A stretch of 64,000 bases of DNA, taken from Lysobacter sp. M2-1. GTDB lineage: Bacteria; Pseudomonadota; Gammaproteobacteria; Xanthomonadales; Xanthomonadaceae. This document shows positions 52,314 through 62,192 of this stretch, piece by piece (the first letter of the stretch is position 1; the number at the start of each line of letters is the position of its first letter). Made by a program: the position numbers and the translations under genes. Below the pieces are notes generated by a model. It did not search any database, was not told the origin of the DNA, and worked only from the letters and a program-made list of their open reading frames with translations. Where the stretch lies: assembly GCF_022662495.1 (NCBI RefSeq), contig NZ_JAKPBU010000012.1:18364-82363 (forward strand), read 5' to 3'.

Positions 52314-52640
52314 TCAGGACCTGGCCTTCGCCATGCTGCGCGCCACTTCCAGCAGCGCCCCTTGCTGTTTTGTATGCAACGCGCGGTAGGCGGCAAGCAA
52401 TTCGTGCTCGCCCTTGGTCCGCGCCGGGTCCAGGGTGCTTGCCAGTTCCGAAAGCAGTGCTCCGGCGGGCACGCCGAACGTGCGCGCCAGCGCATCGAGT
52501 TGGTCCCTGCCCGGCAGCTTTTCGCCGCGCATCCACGCGCTCACCGTGGCCACGCCGGCACGCGGGATCGCGGTGGCGATATCGGTCACCGAAAGGCCGC
52601 GGGCCTTCGCCAGCAATCGCAGGGTCTGGTCGATGGGCAT
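52314..52640 (-). CDS. XRE-like helix-turn-helix protein coupled to moaB
   Basis: The 108-residue product has an N-terminal XRE/Cro helix-turn-helix (residues ~3-63; VTDIATAIPRAGVATVSAW, LDALARTFGVPAGAL) and a helical C-terminal part. The start overlaps the moaB stop by one base pair unit (TGATG). A fixed link between a small XRE protein and moaB suggests molybdopterin-related or autonomous regulation; target unknown. Confidence 0.8.
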   Translation of the reverse strand: MPIDQTLRLLAKARGLSVTDIATAIPRAGVATVSAWMRGEKLPGRDQLDALARTFGVPAGALLSELASTLDPARTKGEHELLAAYRALHTKQQGALLEVARSMAKARS

Positions 52641-53161
52641 CAGGATTCCCTCAGTCGCGGCTTGAGCGTGGCCAGGTTGCAGGGCGTCGTGCGCGCATCG
52701 AGCTGCGCGCGGATGATCTGCTCCCACGCTGTGCGGCACGCCGAGGTCGAGCCGGGTAGCGCGAACACGAAGGTGGCGTTGGCCAGCCCGGCGAAGGCAC
52801 GCGACTGCAGGGACGAGGTACCGATCTCGTCGAAGGAGATGGCGCGGAACAGCTCGCCGAAGCCCGGCATCTGTTTGTCCAGCAGCGGCAGCAGGGCTTC
52901 TGGCGTGGAATCGCGGCCGGTGAAACCAGTGCCACCGGTCACCAGGACGCCATCGATCGCCTCGTCGGCGATCCATCCGGCCACGACCGCCCGCAGGCGG
53001 TACTTGTCGTCGGGCAGCAGGGCGCGCTGTGCAAGACGATGTCCGTCGGCCTGCAGAGCCTCGACCAGATAGTCGCCGGAGCTATCGGTGGACGCATCGC
53101 GTGTGTCGGAGACCGTCAGCACGCACAGGGACAGCGGAATGAAATCGCGGGAGGCGCTCAT
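52640..53161 (-). CDS. moaB: Molybdenum cofactor biosynthesis protein MoaB
   Basis: MoaB is a MogA-like molybdopterin-binding protein. The 173-residue product shows LTVSDTRDASTDSSGDYL, DGVLVTGGTGFTGRDSTPEA and LPGSTSACRTAWEQII, the conserved substrate-binding loops. No other moa or moe gene is visible in the window. It is followed by the XRE-like gene with a TGATG overlap. Confidence 0.94.
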   Translation of the reverse strand: MSASRDFIPLSLCVLTVSDTRDASTDSSGDYLVEALQADGHRLAQRALLPDDKYRLRAVVAGWIADEAIDGVLVTGGTGFTGRDSTPEALLPLLDKQMPGFGELFRAISFDEIGTSSLQSRAFAGLANATFVFALPGSTSACRTAWEQIIRAQLDARTTPCNLATLKPRLRES

Positions 53162-53218
53162 GGGTGCAGTGTAGGGTGGGTTTTGACCAGCCGCACGCCC
53201 ATCGAGCCTGCCGCAGCA

Positions 53219-53671
53219 TCAGCCGCCGAATGTGTGCGAATACCACTGGGTCGCATCCTCGCTCCAGCCCGCCTTGCGGTAGAGGGCGCGCGCGGGTGCA
53301 TTGTCGCGGGTGGTTTCCAGGCAGATCCCGCCGGCACCCTGTTCGCGCGCGAATTCCGCCGCGGCGTCGAGCAGCGCGCGCGCGGCGCCGCTGCGGCGCG
53401 CGGACTCGGCAACGAACAGGTCGTTGAGGATCCAGGTGCGCGCGGTGCGTACCGAGGAATACATCGGATACAGCTGGGTGAACGCGACGACCGCACCTTC
53501 GCGCTCGGCGACCAGCACCACCGACTCGTCGCGCTGCATCCGTTCGCGCAACCAGTCGCGCGCGCGGGCCGGATCGCTAGCCTGGCCGTAGAACCCGCGG
53601 TAGGCATCGAACAGGGGCACGATCGCTTCGAGATCGGCGAGTGTGGCGCGTCGTGTGGTGATGGCAGGCAT
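53219..53671 (-). CDS. GNAT-family N-acetyltransferase
   Basis: The 150-residue product has the GNAT fold with the acetyl-CoA pyrophosphate loop VAESARRSGAARALL and C-terminal NAPARALYRKAGW. The substrate is unknown. It lies 57 bp upstream of moaB on the same strand. Confidence 0.9.
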   Translation of the reverse strand: MPAITTRRATLADLEAIVPLFDAYRGFYGQASDPARARDWLRERMQRDESVVLVAEREGAVVAFTQLYPMYSSVRTARTWILNDLFVAESARRSGAARALLDAAAEFAREQGAGGICLETTRDNAPARALYRKAGWSEDATQWYSHTFGG

Positions 53672-53790
53672 GGTGCAAGCCTAGAACGGAAGCACGCGAG
53701 ACGGAAGCCGGCATGGACACCCGGCCTCGCTCGAATGCATGAGCGACGCCAGTCGCGGGCTCTTTTCGCAGCGTCCTTCAAGCTTCGGGG

Positions 53791-53824
53791 GTGGGAAGCT
53801 CGCGGCTTACGCCGCTCCTACAGG
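53791..53824. repeat. REP-like palindromic element
   Basis: The minus strand reads GTAGGAGCGGCGTAAGCCGC, continuing into GAGCTTCCC, with a GCGGC/GCCGC stem around TTAC. It is the GTAGGAGC...-type repeat common in Xanthomonadaceae genomes. It sits directly downstream of prfA. Confidence 0.7.
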
Positions 53825-53827
53825 CAT

Positions 53828-54913
53828 TCAACCGCCTTCGGTCAGGCGGGCCAGTTCGTCGGCCTGGTGTTCGCGTGCCAGGCGTTCGACCAGTGCGTCC
53901 AGATCGCCCTCCAGCACATTGGGCAGGTCGTACAGGGTCAGGCCTTCGACGCGATGATCGGTGATCCGGCCCTGCGGATAGTTGTAGGTGCGGATCCGCT
54001 GGCTGCGGTCACCGCTGCCGACCTGCAGCTTGCGCACTGCGGCCTGCGCGGCGGCGCGCCGTTCGGTTTCGGCTTCCACCAGCATCGCCTTGAGCCGCTT
54101 CATGGCCTTGTCGCGGTTGGCGTGCTGGCTGCGCTCGGTCTGCGATTCGACGACAACCCCGCTGGGCAGGTGGGTGATCCGGATCGCCGAGTCAGTCTTG
54201 TTGACGTGCTGGCCACCCGCGCCGGAGGAACGGAAAGTGTCGACTCTCAGGTCGGCCGGGTTGATCTGGATGTCGATCTCGCCGGTTTCCTCGGGGATGA
54301 TCGCCACGGTCGCGGCCGAGGTGTGGATGCGGCCCTGCGATTCGGTCTCGGGCACGCGCTGCACGCGGTGGGTGCCGGATTCGAACTTGAGCCGCGAATA
54401 CGCGCCGCGACCCTCGATGCGCGCGACCGCTTCCTTGTAGCCGCCGTGCTCGCCCGGATTGGCCGATTCCACCTCGACCTTCCAGCCCTGGCGTTCGGCA
54501 TAGCGCGTATACATGCGCAACAGATCGCCGGCGAAGATCGCGGCTTCGTCGCCGCCGGTGCCGGCGCGCACCTCCAGATACAGGCCGCCCTCGTCGCGCG
54601 CGTCCCGGGGGACGAGCTGCGCCATGAGTTCGCCTTCCAGTTCGGCCAGGCGCGCGATGGCGGCGGTGATTTCCTCTTCCGCCAGTTCCGTCAGTTCCGG
54701 ATCGTCGCGCATGGCCTCGGCTGCGGCCAGGTCCTGCTTGGCCTGCATTTCGGCGGCGAGCGCGCGGGCGACCGGCTCGAGCTGGGAAAATTCGCGCGAA
54801 AGCGCGCGGAAGCGGTCGTTGTCCGCGATCGTGGCGGGATCGGCGAGCAGCCGTTCCAGCTCGTCGCGGCGCTCGGCCAGGGCTTCGAGTTTGCGGCGCA
54901 GGGTGGGGAGCAT
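53828..54913 (-). CDS. prfA: Peptide chain release factor 1
   Basis: RF1 terminates translation at UAA/UAG. The 361-residue product has the GGQ motif in [16 protein letters not shown], methylated by PrmC encoded at 28.4 kb, and the PxT-type codon-recognition motif in RVPETESQG. Domain order is normal. It follows hemA by 54 bp on the same strand; the common third partner prmC is elsewhere. Confidence 0.97.
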   Translation of the reverse strand: MLPTLRRKLEALAERRDELERLLADPATIADNDRFRALSREFSQLEPVARALAAEMQAKQDLAAAEAMRDDPELTELAEEEITAAIARLAELEGELMAQLVPRDARDEGGLYLEVRAGTGGDEAAIFAGDLLRMYTRYAERQGWKVEVESANPGEHGGYKEAVARIEGRGAYSRLKFESGTHRVQRVPETESQGRIHTSAATVAIIPEETGEIDIQINPADLRVDTFRSSGAGGQHVNKTDSAIRITHLPSGVVVESQTERSQHANRDKAMKRLKAMLVEAETERRAAAQAAVRKLQVGSGDRSQRIRTYNYPQGRITDHRVEGLTLYDLPNVLEGDLDALVERLAREHQADELARLTEGG

Positions 54914-54967
54914 GGGAATCCGGAAATGGGAAAAAGCGTGAATCGCGGTGAGCAGCGTGCGAGGTCG

Positions 54968-56266
54968 CTAACGCTCGCGATCGGCAGCTTCCTCGATTCC
55001 CGGTTCCGCATTCCCGATATCCATCGCTGGAAACATCCGCTCGGCAGCGCGCGCGAGTTCGGCATCGCCGGTCAATGCGGCTTCGCGCAGCGCCACCGTC
55101 GGCGCATGCAACAGACGGTTGGTCAATGTATGGGCCAGAAATTCCAGCGCCCGTTCCGGCGAGACGCCTGCAGCGAGCTGCTGGCGCGCCTTGGCGAGCG
55201 ATTCGGCGCGCGCCACCTCGCCGTGGCTGCGCAGTTGCTTGAGTGGTGCGGTGCGGGCACGCGCGGCCGCCTGGCCGGCATAGCGTGCCACCTGCAGTTC
55301 GATGATCGCTTCGGCTTCCTCGGCGGCTTCGCGCCGGGTGCGGCGGTTGTCCTCGACCGCGCGCTGCAGATCGTCGACGGTGTACAGATAGGCGTCACGC
55401 AGCTCGGTGACGTCCGCGGCGATGTCGCGTGGCACCGCCAGGTCGATCAGCAGCATCGGCCGGTGCTTGCGCGTGTGCAGGGCCGCTTCCACATGGGCGC
55501 GTGCGATCACCGGATCGCGGCTGGCGGTTGCGCTGATCACCACGTCGGCTTCGGCCAGGTGGCGATCCAGCTCGTCGAGCGGCAGCGCGTAGCCACCGTG
55601 CCGGCTGGCCAGTTCCTGCGCGTGCGCGAGCGTCCGGTTGGTGACCAGCAGGCGCGCCACCTTGGCCTGTACCAAGTGCCGCGCGGCGAGCTCGATGGTT
55701 TCGCCGGCGCCGATCAGCAGCACGGTGGCTTCGCTGGGTCGGGCGAAGGATTCCTGCAGCAGCCGTACGGCCGTGGATGCCACCGAGACCGGGCTGGCGC
55801 CGATCCGGGTTTCGGTGCGGGTGCGTTTGGCCGTGGTGAAGGCGTGTTGGAACAGCCGGTCCAGCCGGCTGCCCAAGGTGCCGGCAGCACGTGCCGCGAT
55901 CCAGGCCTGTTTCACCTGTCCCAGGATCTGCGGTTCGCCCAGCACCAGTGAATCCAGGCCGCTCGCTACCCGAAACAGGTGCCGGGCCGCGTCGCCGTCG
56001 GCGTGCCGGTACAGGTAGGCGTGCAGGCCGGCGGCGTCGCCGGGGTGGGTGGCCAGCCATTCGCCCAGGACTTCGCCCCCGTCGCCGGCCACCGCGTAGA
56101 GTTCGGTGCGATTGCAGGTGGACAGCAGCGCGACCTCCTGCACCTGCGGCAAGGCTTTGAGTGCGATGAGTGCCTGCGGCAGCGCTTCCTGGGCGAAGGC
56201 CACCCGCTCGCGCACGGCGACCGGCGCGGTTTCGTGGTTGATCCCGAGGACGAGGAGCTGGCTCAC
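54968..56266 (-). CDS. hemA: Glutamyl-tRNA reductase
   Basis: HemA makes glutamate-1-semialdehyde, the first tetrapyrrole step. The 432-residue product has [17 protein letters not shown], catalytic Cys in [28 protein letters not shown], the NADPH motif [17 protein letters not shown] and the dimerisation domain at ~320-415. The last ~18 residues ([15 protein letters not shown]) are encoded by DNA like the dispersed GGGAAT-type repeat. hemA is divergent from the TPR-lolB-ispE run. Confidence 0.96.
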   Translation of the reverse strand: MSQLLVLGINHETAPVAVRERVAFAQEALPQALIALKALPQVQEVALLSTCNRTELYAVAGDGGEVLGEWLATHPGDAAGLHAYLYRHADGDAARHLFRVASGLDSLVLGEPQILGQVKQAWIAARAAGTLGSRLDRLFQHAFTTAKRTRTETRIGASPVSVASTAVRLLQESFARPSEATVLLIGAGETIELAARHLVQAKVARLLVTNRTLAHAQELASRHGGYALPLDELDRHLAEADVVISATASRDPVIARAHVEAALHTRKHRPMLLIDLAVPRDIAADVTELRDAYLYTVDDLQRAVEDNRRTRREAAEEAEAIIELQVARYAGQAAARARTAPLKQLRSHGEVARAESLAKARQQLAAGVSPERALEFLAHTLTNRLLHAPTVALREAALTGDAELARAAERMFPAMDIGNAEPGIEEAADRER

Positions 56267-56366
56267 GCTGGAGTCTGGCTGGCGATGCGGGGTGCTGCTT
56301 TGTGTTTAGGAGGCTTGAGCTAAGCTGCGATGCGAACGCCGCCATTTTACGGCCCATACGCCCTCC

Positions 56367-58052
56367 ATGCCCGCCAACCTTCTGCGCCCCCTGCAATGCC
56401 TGATGCTCTGCGCCGTGCTGAGCGCGTCGCATGCGCAGGCCGCCAGTGCGCGCAAGCCACCTCCTGACGACACGCTTGCCGCCACCATGGCCGGCGAATA
56501 CGCACTCCAGGCCGGGCGCCTGGACGAAGCCAGCGACTGGTACCTCAAGGCCGCGCGTGAATCCGCGGACGATGCCGGGCTGGCCGAACGCGCCACCCGT
56601 ATCGCCCTGCTCGCCAACCAGGACAAGCGTGCGGCCGAGGCGCTGGGACTGTGGCGCAAGCGCGCACCCGATTCCCTGGCCATGCGCGGCGCCGACGCGA
56701 CCTTGTCGCTGCGCCGCAAGGACGCCCGCACTGCGCGGCGCCAGCTACAGGCGCTGCTGGCGGACCAGGATCGCAGCGCCTGGCGCTATGCCTTGAACGC
56801 GCTGGGCAACAGCGGCAAGGATCCAAAGCTCTCGGCCAAGATCCTGGGCGAACTGGTCGAAGCCGATGCCCTCCCGCAGCAGTTGCAGGCCTGGCTTGCC
56901 TTCGGCGGGCTCGCCCTGCAGCTGCAGCAGGCGACACTGGCCGAACGCATCGTGGCCGAAGTGGTCGAGCGCTTCCCCGGCGAACCGCGCGTGGCCCTGT
57001 TGCGTGCCAGTCAGCTGCGCGAGGCGGGCAAGCCCGCCGAGGCGCGCAAGGCGCTGGCCGACGCAGCCGATGCGGCCCTGATGCTTCCGGAGCTGCGCAC
57101 CGCGATCGCCGCCGAATACGACGCGCTCGGCGACACGGTGGCCGCCGCCGATGCGCTTTCGCGCGGGCCCCAGACCGATCAGAGCTACGGCCTGCGCGCC
57201 TCGCTGCTGGCCAAGGCCAAGGACGACGCAGCGCTCGGGCGTCTTTACGACGAACTGAAAGCCACCTCCGCCGAACCCGACCCCAACCGCCGGCTGCTGC
57301 TCGGCCAGATCGCCGAATTCCTCAAGCGCTACGACGAAGCCCTGGCCTGGTACCGGACCGTGCCAGGCGGCGAGGCGCGCTGGCAGGCGCGGCTGCGCGC
57401 CACTGGCGTGCTGCACGAACTCGGGCGGGCAAAGGAAGCCTTCGCCGAATTGCGCGAAATCCAGGCCGATGCCGCGGCGGACGAGGGCACCCGTCGTGAC
57501 GCCTACCTGCTCGAAGCCGAGCTGCATGCCAAGGACGATCCGCGCTCGCCGGACGAGCTCGATGCGTTCGCCCGCGGCCTGGCGGCGTTTCCGGACGAAG
57601 GCGGCCTGCTGTACTCGCGCGCGCTGAGCTGGGAGCGTCGCGACGACATCGCGCGGGCCGAAGCGGACCTGCGCAAGATCCTGGTGGCCGAGCCGGAGAA
57701 TATCGCTGCGCTCAATGCGCTCGGCTATACCCTGGCCGACCGCACTACGCGCTACAAGGAGGCGCTGGAGCTGATCGATCGCGCGCGCGTGGCGGAACCC
57801 GACAACGCCGCGATCATCGACAGCTACGGCTGGGTACTGTATCGCCTGGGGCGCAACCGTGAGGCGCTGGTCGAACTGCGGCGGGCGTTCTCGCTGCAGA
57901 AGGACCCGGAAATCGCCGCGCACATCGGCGAGGTGCTGTGGTTCGAGGGCCAGAAGGACGAGGCCCGGCAATTCTTCGAGGAAGCGCGCAAGCTCGATCC
58001 AGACAACGAAAACCGGTCGCTCAAGCGTGCGTTGGAGAAAACCGGCGCATGA
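56367..58052 (+). CDS. Exported tetratricopeptide-repeat protein
   Basis: The 561-residue product has a signal peptide (CLMLCAVLSASHAQA) and many TPR-like helical pairs across its length, clearest at ~35-80 and in the last third (NIAALNALGYTLADRTTRYK, NAAIIDSYGWVLYRLGRN, DPEIAAHIGEVLWFEGQKDE). It is probably a periplasmic scaffold. It is translationally coupled to lolB by an ATGA overlap, a common arrangement in gammaproteobacteria near hemA. Confidence 0.9.
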   Translation: MPANLLRPLQCLMLCAVLSASHAQAASARKPPPDDTLAATMAGEYALQAGRLDEASDWYLKAARESADDAGLAERATRIALLANQDKRAAEALGLWRKRAPDSLAMRGADATLSLRRKDARTARRQLQALLADQDRSAWRYALNALGNSGKDPKLSAKILGELVEADALPQQLQAWLAFGGLALQLQQATLAERIVAEVVERFPGEPRVALLRASQLREAGKPAEARKALADAADAALMLPELRTAIAAEYDALGDTVAAADALSRGPQTDQSYGLRASLLAKAKDDAALGRLYDELKATSAEPDPNRRLLLGQIAEFLKRYDEALAWYRTVPGGEARWQARLRATGVLHELGRAKEAFAELREIQADAAADEGTRRDAYLLEAELHAKDDPRSPDELDAFARGLAAFPDEGGLLYSRALSWERRDDIARAEADLRKILVAEPENIAALNALGYTLADRTTRYKEALELIDRARVAEPDNAAIIDSYGWVLYRLGRNREALVELRRAFSLQKDPEIAAHIGEVLWFEGQKDEARQFFEEARKLDPDNENRSLKRALEKTGA

Positions 58053-58669
58053 GCCTGCGGTTTCTCGCCACCGTCGCGTGTGCGGCCCTGCTCGCCGCCT
58101 GCGCCACCCCGGCACCGCGAACGATGCTGCCCGCCATCGCTGGCGATCCACAGCAGCACCAGCAGCAGCGCGAGGCTGCCCTGGCAGGCCTGCCATCCTG
58201 GTCGCTGGCCGGCAGGATCGCTCTGGCGAACGGGCGCGATGGCGGCAGCGGCCGGATCGAGTGGATCCAGGACGGGCCGGCCTACCAAGTGGCATTGAGC
58301 GCGCCGGTCACCCGCCAGAGCTGGCGGCTCAGCGGCACGCCGGACCGCGCGCGGCTGGAGGGTCTGGAAGGCGGCCCACGCGAAGGCAGCGATGCCGCCG
58401 CCTTGCTGCGCGAGGCGACGCGCTGGGAGATCCCGGTCGAAGCGCTGGCCAGCTGGGTACGGGGCGGACGCGCCGATGAAGGCAGGTTCGGTGTAGTTGA
58501 GCAGCAGTTCGGCGCAGATGGCCGCCTTTCTCAACTGATCCAAGGCGGCTGGCAGATCGATTACAGCGACTGGCGGCCGGTCACGGGTACTGCCATCGAA
58601 CTCCCGCATCGGCTGCATGCGGTACGCGCGCAAGCCAAGGTCCGGCTGATCGTGGACCAATGGCAATGA
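58049..58669 (+). CDS. lolB: Outer-membrane lipoprotein receptor LolB
   Basis: LolB receives lipoproteins from LolA and inserts them into the outer membrane. The 206-residue product has a lipobox (LLAAC), then the beta-barrel domain with [29 protein letters not shown]-like [14 protein letters not shown], and a C-terminal [13 protein letters not shown]. The start overlaps the TPR gene. Confidence 0.92.
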   Translation: MSLRFLATVACAALLAACATPAPRTMLPAIAGDPQQHQQQREAALAGLPSWSLAGRIALANGRDGGSGRIEWIQDGPAYQVALSAPVTRQSWRLSGTPDRARLEGLEGGPREGSDAAALLREATRWEIPVEALASWVRGGRADEGRFGVVEQQFGADGRLSQLIQGGWQIDYSDWRPVTGTAIELPHRLHAVRAQAKVRLIVDQWQ

Positions 58670-58694
58670 GCGCTGCCGCGTATCGCCTACGGCC

Positions 58695-59630
58695 GTGAGC
58701 GCTCCGGTGTCGGAGGCCCGGGGTCAGGCAGGCTGGACCTCCTGGCCTGCCCCCGCCAAGCTGAACCTGTTCCTGCGGATCGTGGGCCGGCGTGTCGATG
58801 GCTATCACGAGCTGCAGACGGTGTTCCGGATGCTGGACTGGGGCGACACCATCCGTCTCCGCGTTCGAAGCGACGGTCGCATCGTCCGGCATGGGGATGC
58901 GCCAGCAGGCGTTGCCGAAGCCGCTGATCTGGCTGTTCGAGCCGCCAAAAGCCTGCAAAACGCAGCTAACTGCACACTAGGTGCAGATATCTGGATTGAA
59001 AAGCGCATCCCGGCAGGCGCCGGTTTCGGCGGTGGGTCTTCGGATGCGGCCAGCGTCCTGGTCGGCCTCAACGCCTTGTGGAGTTCTCCCGTCGATCGGG
59101 AACAGCTTTGCGGCCTGGGCCTGACCCTGGGGGCGGACGTCCCGGTCTTCGTGCAGGGCTGCAACGCCTGGGCCGAAGGGGTCGGCGAGCGGCTGGTTCC
59201 GCTCGATCTGCCCCCGGCCTGGTACCTGTTGGCGGCCCCGGGCGTGCATGCCTCCACTGCGGACCTGTTCCAGACACCTGAATTGACGCGCGATTCCCCG
59301 CCCGCGACAATATCGGACTTCGTTTCGGATGCATTCGGACAAGGTGCCGTCCTCGGCAACGCGTTCGAACCTGTGCTGCGCCGTCGGGAACCGGCCGTCG
59401 AGGCCTTGTTCTCCGCGCTGTCCAGGGTCGGCGGGTCGGTTAGCCGGCCGCGCCTGACCGGCACCGGAAGCGGCGTCTTCGTCGAATTCGCTAGCCGCGA
59501 GTTGGCCGAAGTCGCGCTGGCATCGCTGCCGCCCGGGCTCAACGCCTGGCTGGCGCGTGGTGCGGAGCGGTCGCCGCTGCTGGATGCGCTCGAAACGCGG
59601 GTTCCTGCAGGGGCGTCGCCAAGTGGTTAA
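58695..59630 (+). CDS. ispE: 4-diphosphocytidyl-2-C-methyl-D-erythritol kinase
   Basis: IspE phosphorylates CDP-ME in the MEP isoprenoid pathway. The 311-residue GHMP kinase has [20 protein letters not shown], the ATP loop [16 protein letters not shown] and the C-terminal [12 protein letters not shown]. It starts with GTG at 58695. Unusually, its last seven codons and stop lie inside the tRNA-Gln gene (22-bp overlap). The order lolB-ispE-tRNA-prs is typical of gammaproteobacteria. Confidence 0.95.
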   Translation: MSAPVSEARGQAGWTSWPAPAKLNLFLRIVGRRVDGYHELQTVFRMLDWGDTIRLRVRSDGRIVRHGDAPAGVAEAADLAVRAAKSLQNAANCTLGADIWIEKRIPAGAGFGGGSSDAASVLVGLNALWSSPVDREQLCGLGLTLGADVPVFVQGCNAWAEGVGERLVPLDLPPAWYLLAAPGVHASTADLFQTPELTRDSPPATISDFVSDAFGQGAVLGNAFEPVLRRREPAVEALFSALSRVGGSVSRPRLTGTGSGVFVEFASRELAEVALASLPPGLNAWLARGAERSPLLDALETRVPAGASPSG

Positions 59631-59684
59631 GGCACCGGGTTTTGATCCCGGCATGCGTAGGTTCGAATCCTTCCGCCCCTGCCA
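59609..59684 (+). tRNA. tRNA-Gln (anticodon UUG)
   Basis: The cloverleaf has a 7-bp acceptor stem (AGGGGCG / CGCCCCT), anticodon stem CCGGG/CCCGG around TTTTGAT (anticodon TTG at 59642-59644), a T-arm with TTCGAAT, discriminator G and encoded CCA. The first pair is A1-U72, a weak pair as GlnRS requires but reversed from the usual U1-A72. The T-stem has one T-T mismatch (59658/59672). The 5' half overlaps the end of ispE. Confidence 0.95.
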
Positions 59685-59690
59685 CAGACG

Positions 59691-59770
59691 CGATTCGTGA
59701 TTCGGTATTGGTGATTCCTGAAGCGGCAGCATCCGCGTTTGCGAATCACCGGTCGCCAGTCCCGGATCAT
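59691..59770. repeat. Degenerate ATTCG-type inverted repeat
   Basis: Between tRNA-Gln and prs, motifs GATTCGTGATTCGG and GTGATTCC are mirrored by GCGAATCACC and CCGG downstream. It resembles the better-preserved copy at 62.2 kb. No gene is present. Confidence 0.5.
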
Positions 59771-59809
59771 GGTTTTTTCCCGCAACGGTCAGAGCGAGCG
59801 GAGCAAGAC

Positions 59810-60769
59810 ATGCAGGACGATCGGGAGCTGCTGGTCTTTTCCGGTAATGCGAATCGCCCACTCGCCAAGGCGGTGTGCGAAGAGCTCGGGATCGGGCTGG
59901 GCAAGGCGGTGGTCGGGAAGTTCTCCGACGGCGAGGTGCAGATCGAGATCGACGAGAACGTCCGCGGCCAGGACGTGTTCGTGATCCAGCCGACCTGCGC
60001 GCCGGCGGCAGAGCACCTGGTGGAATTGCTGGCGCTGGTGGACGCGCTCAAGCGCGCCTCGGCCGGCAAGGTCACCGCGGTGGTGCCGTACTTCGGCTAC
60101 GCCCGTCAGGACCGGCGTCCGCGCTCGGCGCGGATGCCGATCACGGCCAAAGTGGCGGCCTCGATGTTCAGCGTGGTGCATGTGGACCGGGTGCTGACCA
60201 TCGACCTGCATGCCGACCAGATCCAGGGCTTCTTCGATATTCCGGTCGACAACGTGTACGCCTCGCCGCTGCTGCTCGCCGACATCTGGCGTGCCTACGG
60301 GACCGACGATCTGATCGTGGTGTCTCCCGACGTGGGCGGCGTGGTCCGCGCCCGGGCCATCGCCAAGCGCCTCGACGATGCCGACCTGGCCATCATCGAC
60401 AAGCGCCGGCCGAAGGCGAACGTCGCCACGGTGATGAACATCATCGGCGACGTGCGCGGCAAGATCTGCGTGCTGGTCGACGACATCGTCGACACCGCCG
60501 GCACCCTGTGCGCCGCCGCGGCGGCGCTGAAGGGCGAGGGCGCGACCAAGGTGGTCGCATACTGCACGCACCCGGTGCTGTCGGGTGCGGCAATCGACAA
60601 CCTGAACAATTCGCAGCTCGACGAGCTGGTGGTGACCGACACGATCCCGTTGTCGGACGCCGCAAGGGCCTGCGGACGCATCCGCCAGCTCAGCGTCGCC
60701 GAACTGCTTGCCGAGACGATCCGTCGGATCGCCTTCGGGGAATCGGTCAGTTCGCTTTACGTGGACTGA
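59810..60769 (+). CDS. prs: Ribose-phosphate pyrophosphokinase
   Basis: Prs makes PRPP for nucleotide, His and Trp synthesis. The 319-residue product shows [65 protein letters not shown] and the PRPP loop [13 protein letters not shown]. The start follows GCGGAGC. It is the next gene after tRNA-Gln. Confidence 0.97.
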   Translation: MQDDRELLVFSGNANRPLAKAVCEELGIGLGKAVVGKFSDGEVQIEIDENVRGQDVFVIQPTCAPAAEHLVELLALVDALKRASAGKVTAVVPYFGYARQDRRPRSARMPITAKVAASMFSVVHVDRVLTIDLHADQIQGFFDIPVDNVYASPLLLADIWRAYGTDDLIVVSPDVGGVVRARAIAKRLDDADLAIIDKRRPKANVATVMNIIGDVRGKICVLVDDIVDTAGTLCAAAAALKGEGATKVVAYCTHPVLSGAAIDNLNNSQLDELVVTDTIPLSDAARACGRIRQLSVAELLAETIRRIAFGESVSSLYVD

Positions 60770-60850
60770 CCCAACAAGGCTCTCCTGGTCGCGGGGGAGT
60801 CGACACGCCGCAGCGATGCGGCTTCATCGCAACGAAGTGAGTAAACGCAA

Positions 60851-61549
60851 ATGGCAACCGAACACAAGCTATCGGCCTCTGGCCGCAAGGACGAGGGGAA
60901 GGGTGCGAGCCGCCGCCTGCGTCATGCGGCACAGATCCCGGCCATCGTCTATGGCGGCGACACCAAGCCGCAGAGCATCCAGCTCGAGCACGAGAAGACC
61001 TGGCTGGCCAGCCAGAACGACTGGTTCTACTCGTCGATCATCACCCTCGATGTCGACGGCACGCCGCAGCAGGTCCTGCTGCGCGACATGCAGCGCCATC
61101 CGTACCGGCAGGTGATCATGCATCTGGACTTCCAGCGGGTGAACGCCAATGAGGCGATCCGCGTCAGCGTGCCGCTGCACTTCATCAACATCGAGACCTC
61201 TCCGGCCGGCAAGACCGTCGACGTTGCGGTCACCAGCGAGATGAACGAAGTCGAAGTGACCTGCCTGCCGAAGGACCTGCCGGAATTCATCGAGATCGAT
61301 CTGGGCAACATCGCGGTCGGCGATACCGTGCACCTGTCCGACGTCAAGTTCCCCGAAGGCGTCACCCCCACCCTCAAGATCGACGACGAGCACAATCCGG
61401 CTGTGGCCGTGGCGCGTTTCGTGAAGGAAGAGGTCGAGGAAGAAGTGGCGGCCGAGGGCGAGGAAGCTGCCGAAGCCGCCGAAGGCGACCAGGCCGAAGG
61501 CGAAGGCGGCGAAGCCGGTGCTGCCGGCGAGGGCGAAGAGAAGAAGTAA
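60851..61549 (+). CDS. rplY: 50S ribosomal protein L25 (CTC form)
   Basis: L25/CTC binds 5S rRNA. The 232-residue product has an N-terminal L25 barrel (EGKGASRRLRHAAQIPAIVYGG), the C-terminal TL5 beta domain, and a strongly acidic, low-complexity tail of ~40 residues (Glu/Ala/Gly) ending GEGEEKK. The long form differs from the short E. coli L25. An inverted repeat follows the stop. Confidence 0.96.
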   Translation: MATEHKLSASGRKDEGKGASRRLRHAAQIPAIVYGGDTKPQSIQLEHEKTWLASQNDWFYSSIITLDVDGTPQQVLLRDMQRHPYRQVIMHLDFQRVNANEAIRVSVPLHFINIETSPAGKTVDVAVTSEMNEVEVTCLPKDLPEFIEIDLGNIAVGDTVHLSDVKFPEGVTPTLKIDDEHNPAVAVARFVKEEVEEEVAAEGEEAAEAAEGDQAEGEGGEAGAAGEGEEKK

Positions 61550-61557
61550 TCCGTGCG

Positions 61558-61583
61558 TCGGCGCGCCTTCGCGGGCGCGCCGA
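61558..61583 (+). repeat. Strong inverted repeat between rplY and pth
   Basis: A perfect 10-bp stem TCGGCGCGCC / GGCGCGCCGA with loop TTCGCG. It has no T-run, so it is more likely an mRNA stabiliser, pause or partial attenuator. It ends at the first base of an ATG at 61583, so that ATG is probably not used for pth. Confidence 0.7.
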
Positions 61584-61597
61584 TGTGCATCGCAGCG

Positions 61598-62179
61598 ATG
61601 GAAGGTTTGCGTCTCATCGTCGGGCTGGGCAATCCGGGCTCCGAACACGCACGGACCCGGCACAACGCCGGGTTCCGTTTTATCGACGCGCTCGCGGACA
61701 AGGCCGGCGGGCGGTTCGGACTGGACAGCAAGCTGTTCGGCGAGACCACGAAGATCGACTTCGCCGGCCGCGACCTGTGGCTGCTCAAGCCGGCGACCTT
61801 CATGAACCTCAGCGGCAAATCAGTAGCGGCGGCGCTGCGTTACTGGAAGATCGAGCCCGAGCAGGCGCTGCTGGCGCACGACGAGCTGGACCTGCCTCCG
61901 GGCGTGGCCCGGCTCAAGTTCGACGGCGGCCATGGCGGCCAGAACGGTCTTCGCGACACGATGCGGCTGCTCGGGCATGGGCGCTTCCACCGTCTGCGCA
62001 TCGGTATCGGCCATCCGGGGCACAAGGACCGGGTCACGCCGTGGGTGCTGGGGCGGGCGTCGCTCGCGGACGATGCGCTGATCGAGCGCGCCATCGCCGA
62101 CGCGCTGGACGTGTTGCCGCTGGCGGTGCAGGGCAACTTCATGGATGCGATGACGCGGCTGCACACCCCCAGGGAGTAG
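61598..62179 (+). CDS. pth: Peptidyl-tRNA hydrolase
   Basis: Pth recycles peptidyl-tRNA. The 193-residue product has [11 protein letters not shown], the catalytic His in [18 protein letters not shown], and [20 protein letters not shown]. The ATG at 61598 gives the family length and lies clear of the upstream hairpin, although its ribosome binding site is weak. An ATG at 61583 in frame is an alternative. Confidence 0.94.
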   Translation: MEGLRLIVGLGNPGSEHARTRHNAGFRFIDALADKAGGRFGLDSKLFGETTKIDFAGRDLWLLKPATFMNLSGKSVAAALRYWKIEPEQALLAHDELDLPPGVARLKFDGGHGGQNGLRDTMRLLGHGRFHRLRIGIGHPGHKDRVTPWVLGRASLADDALIERAIADALDVLPLAVQGNFMDAMTRLHTPRE

Positions 62180-62192
62180 GGATTGGGGATTG

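Noticed and set aside
61583..61597. Earlier ATG for pth at 61583
   Set aside because: It overlaps the edge of a strong hairpin and adds five non-conserved residues; the ATG at 61598 fits the family N-terminus.
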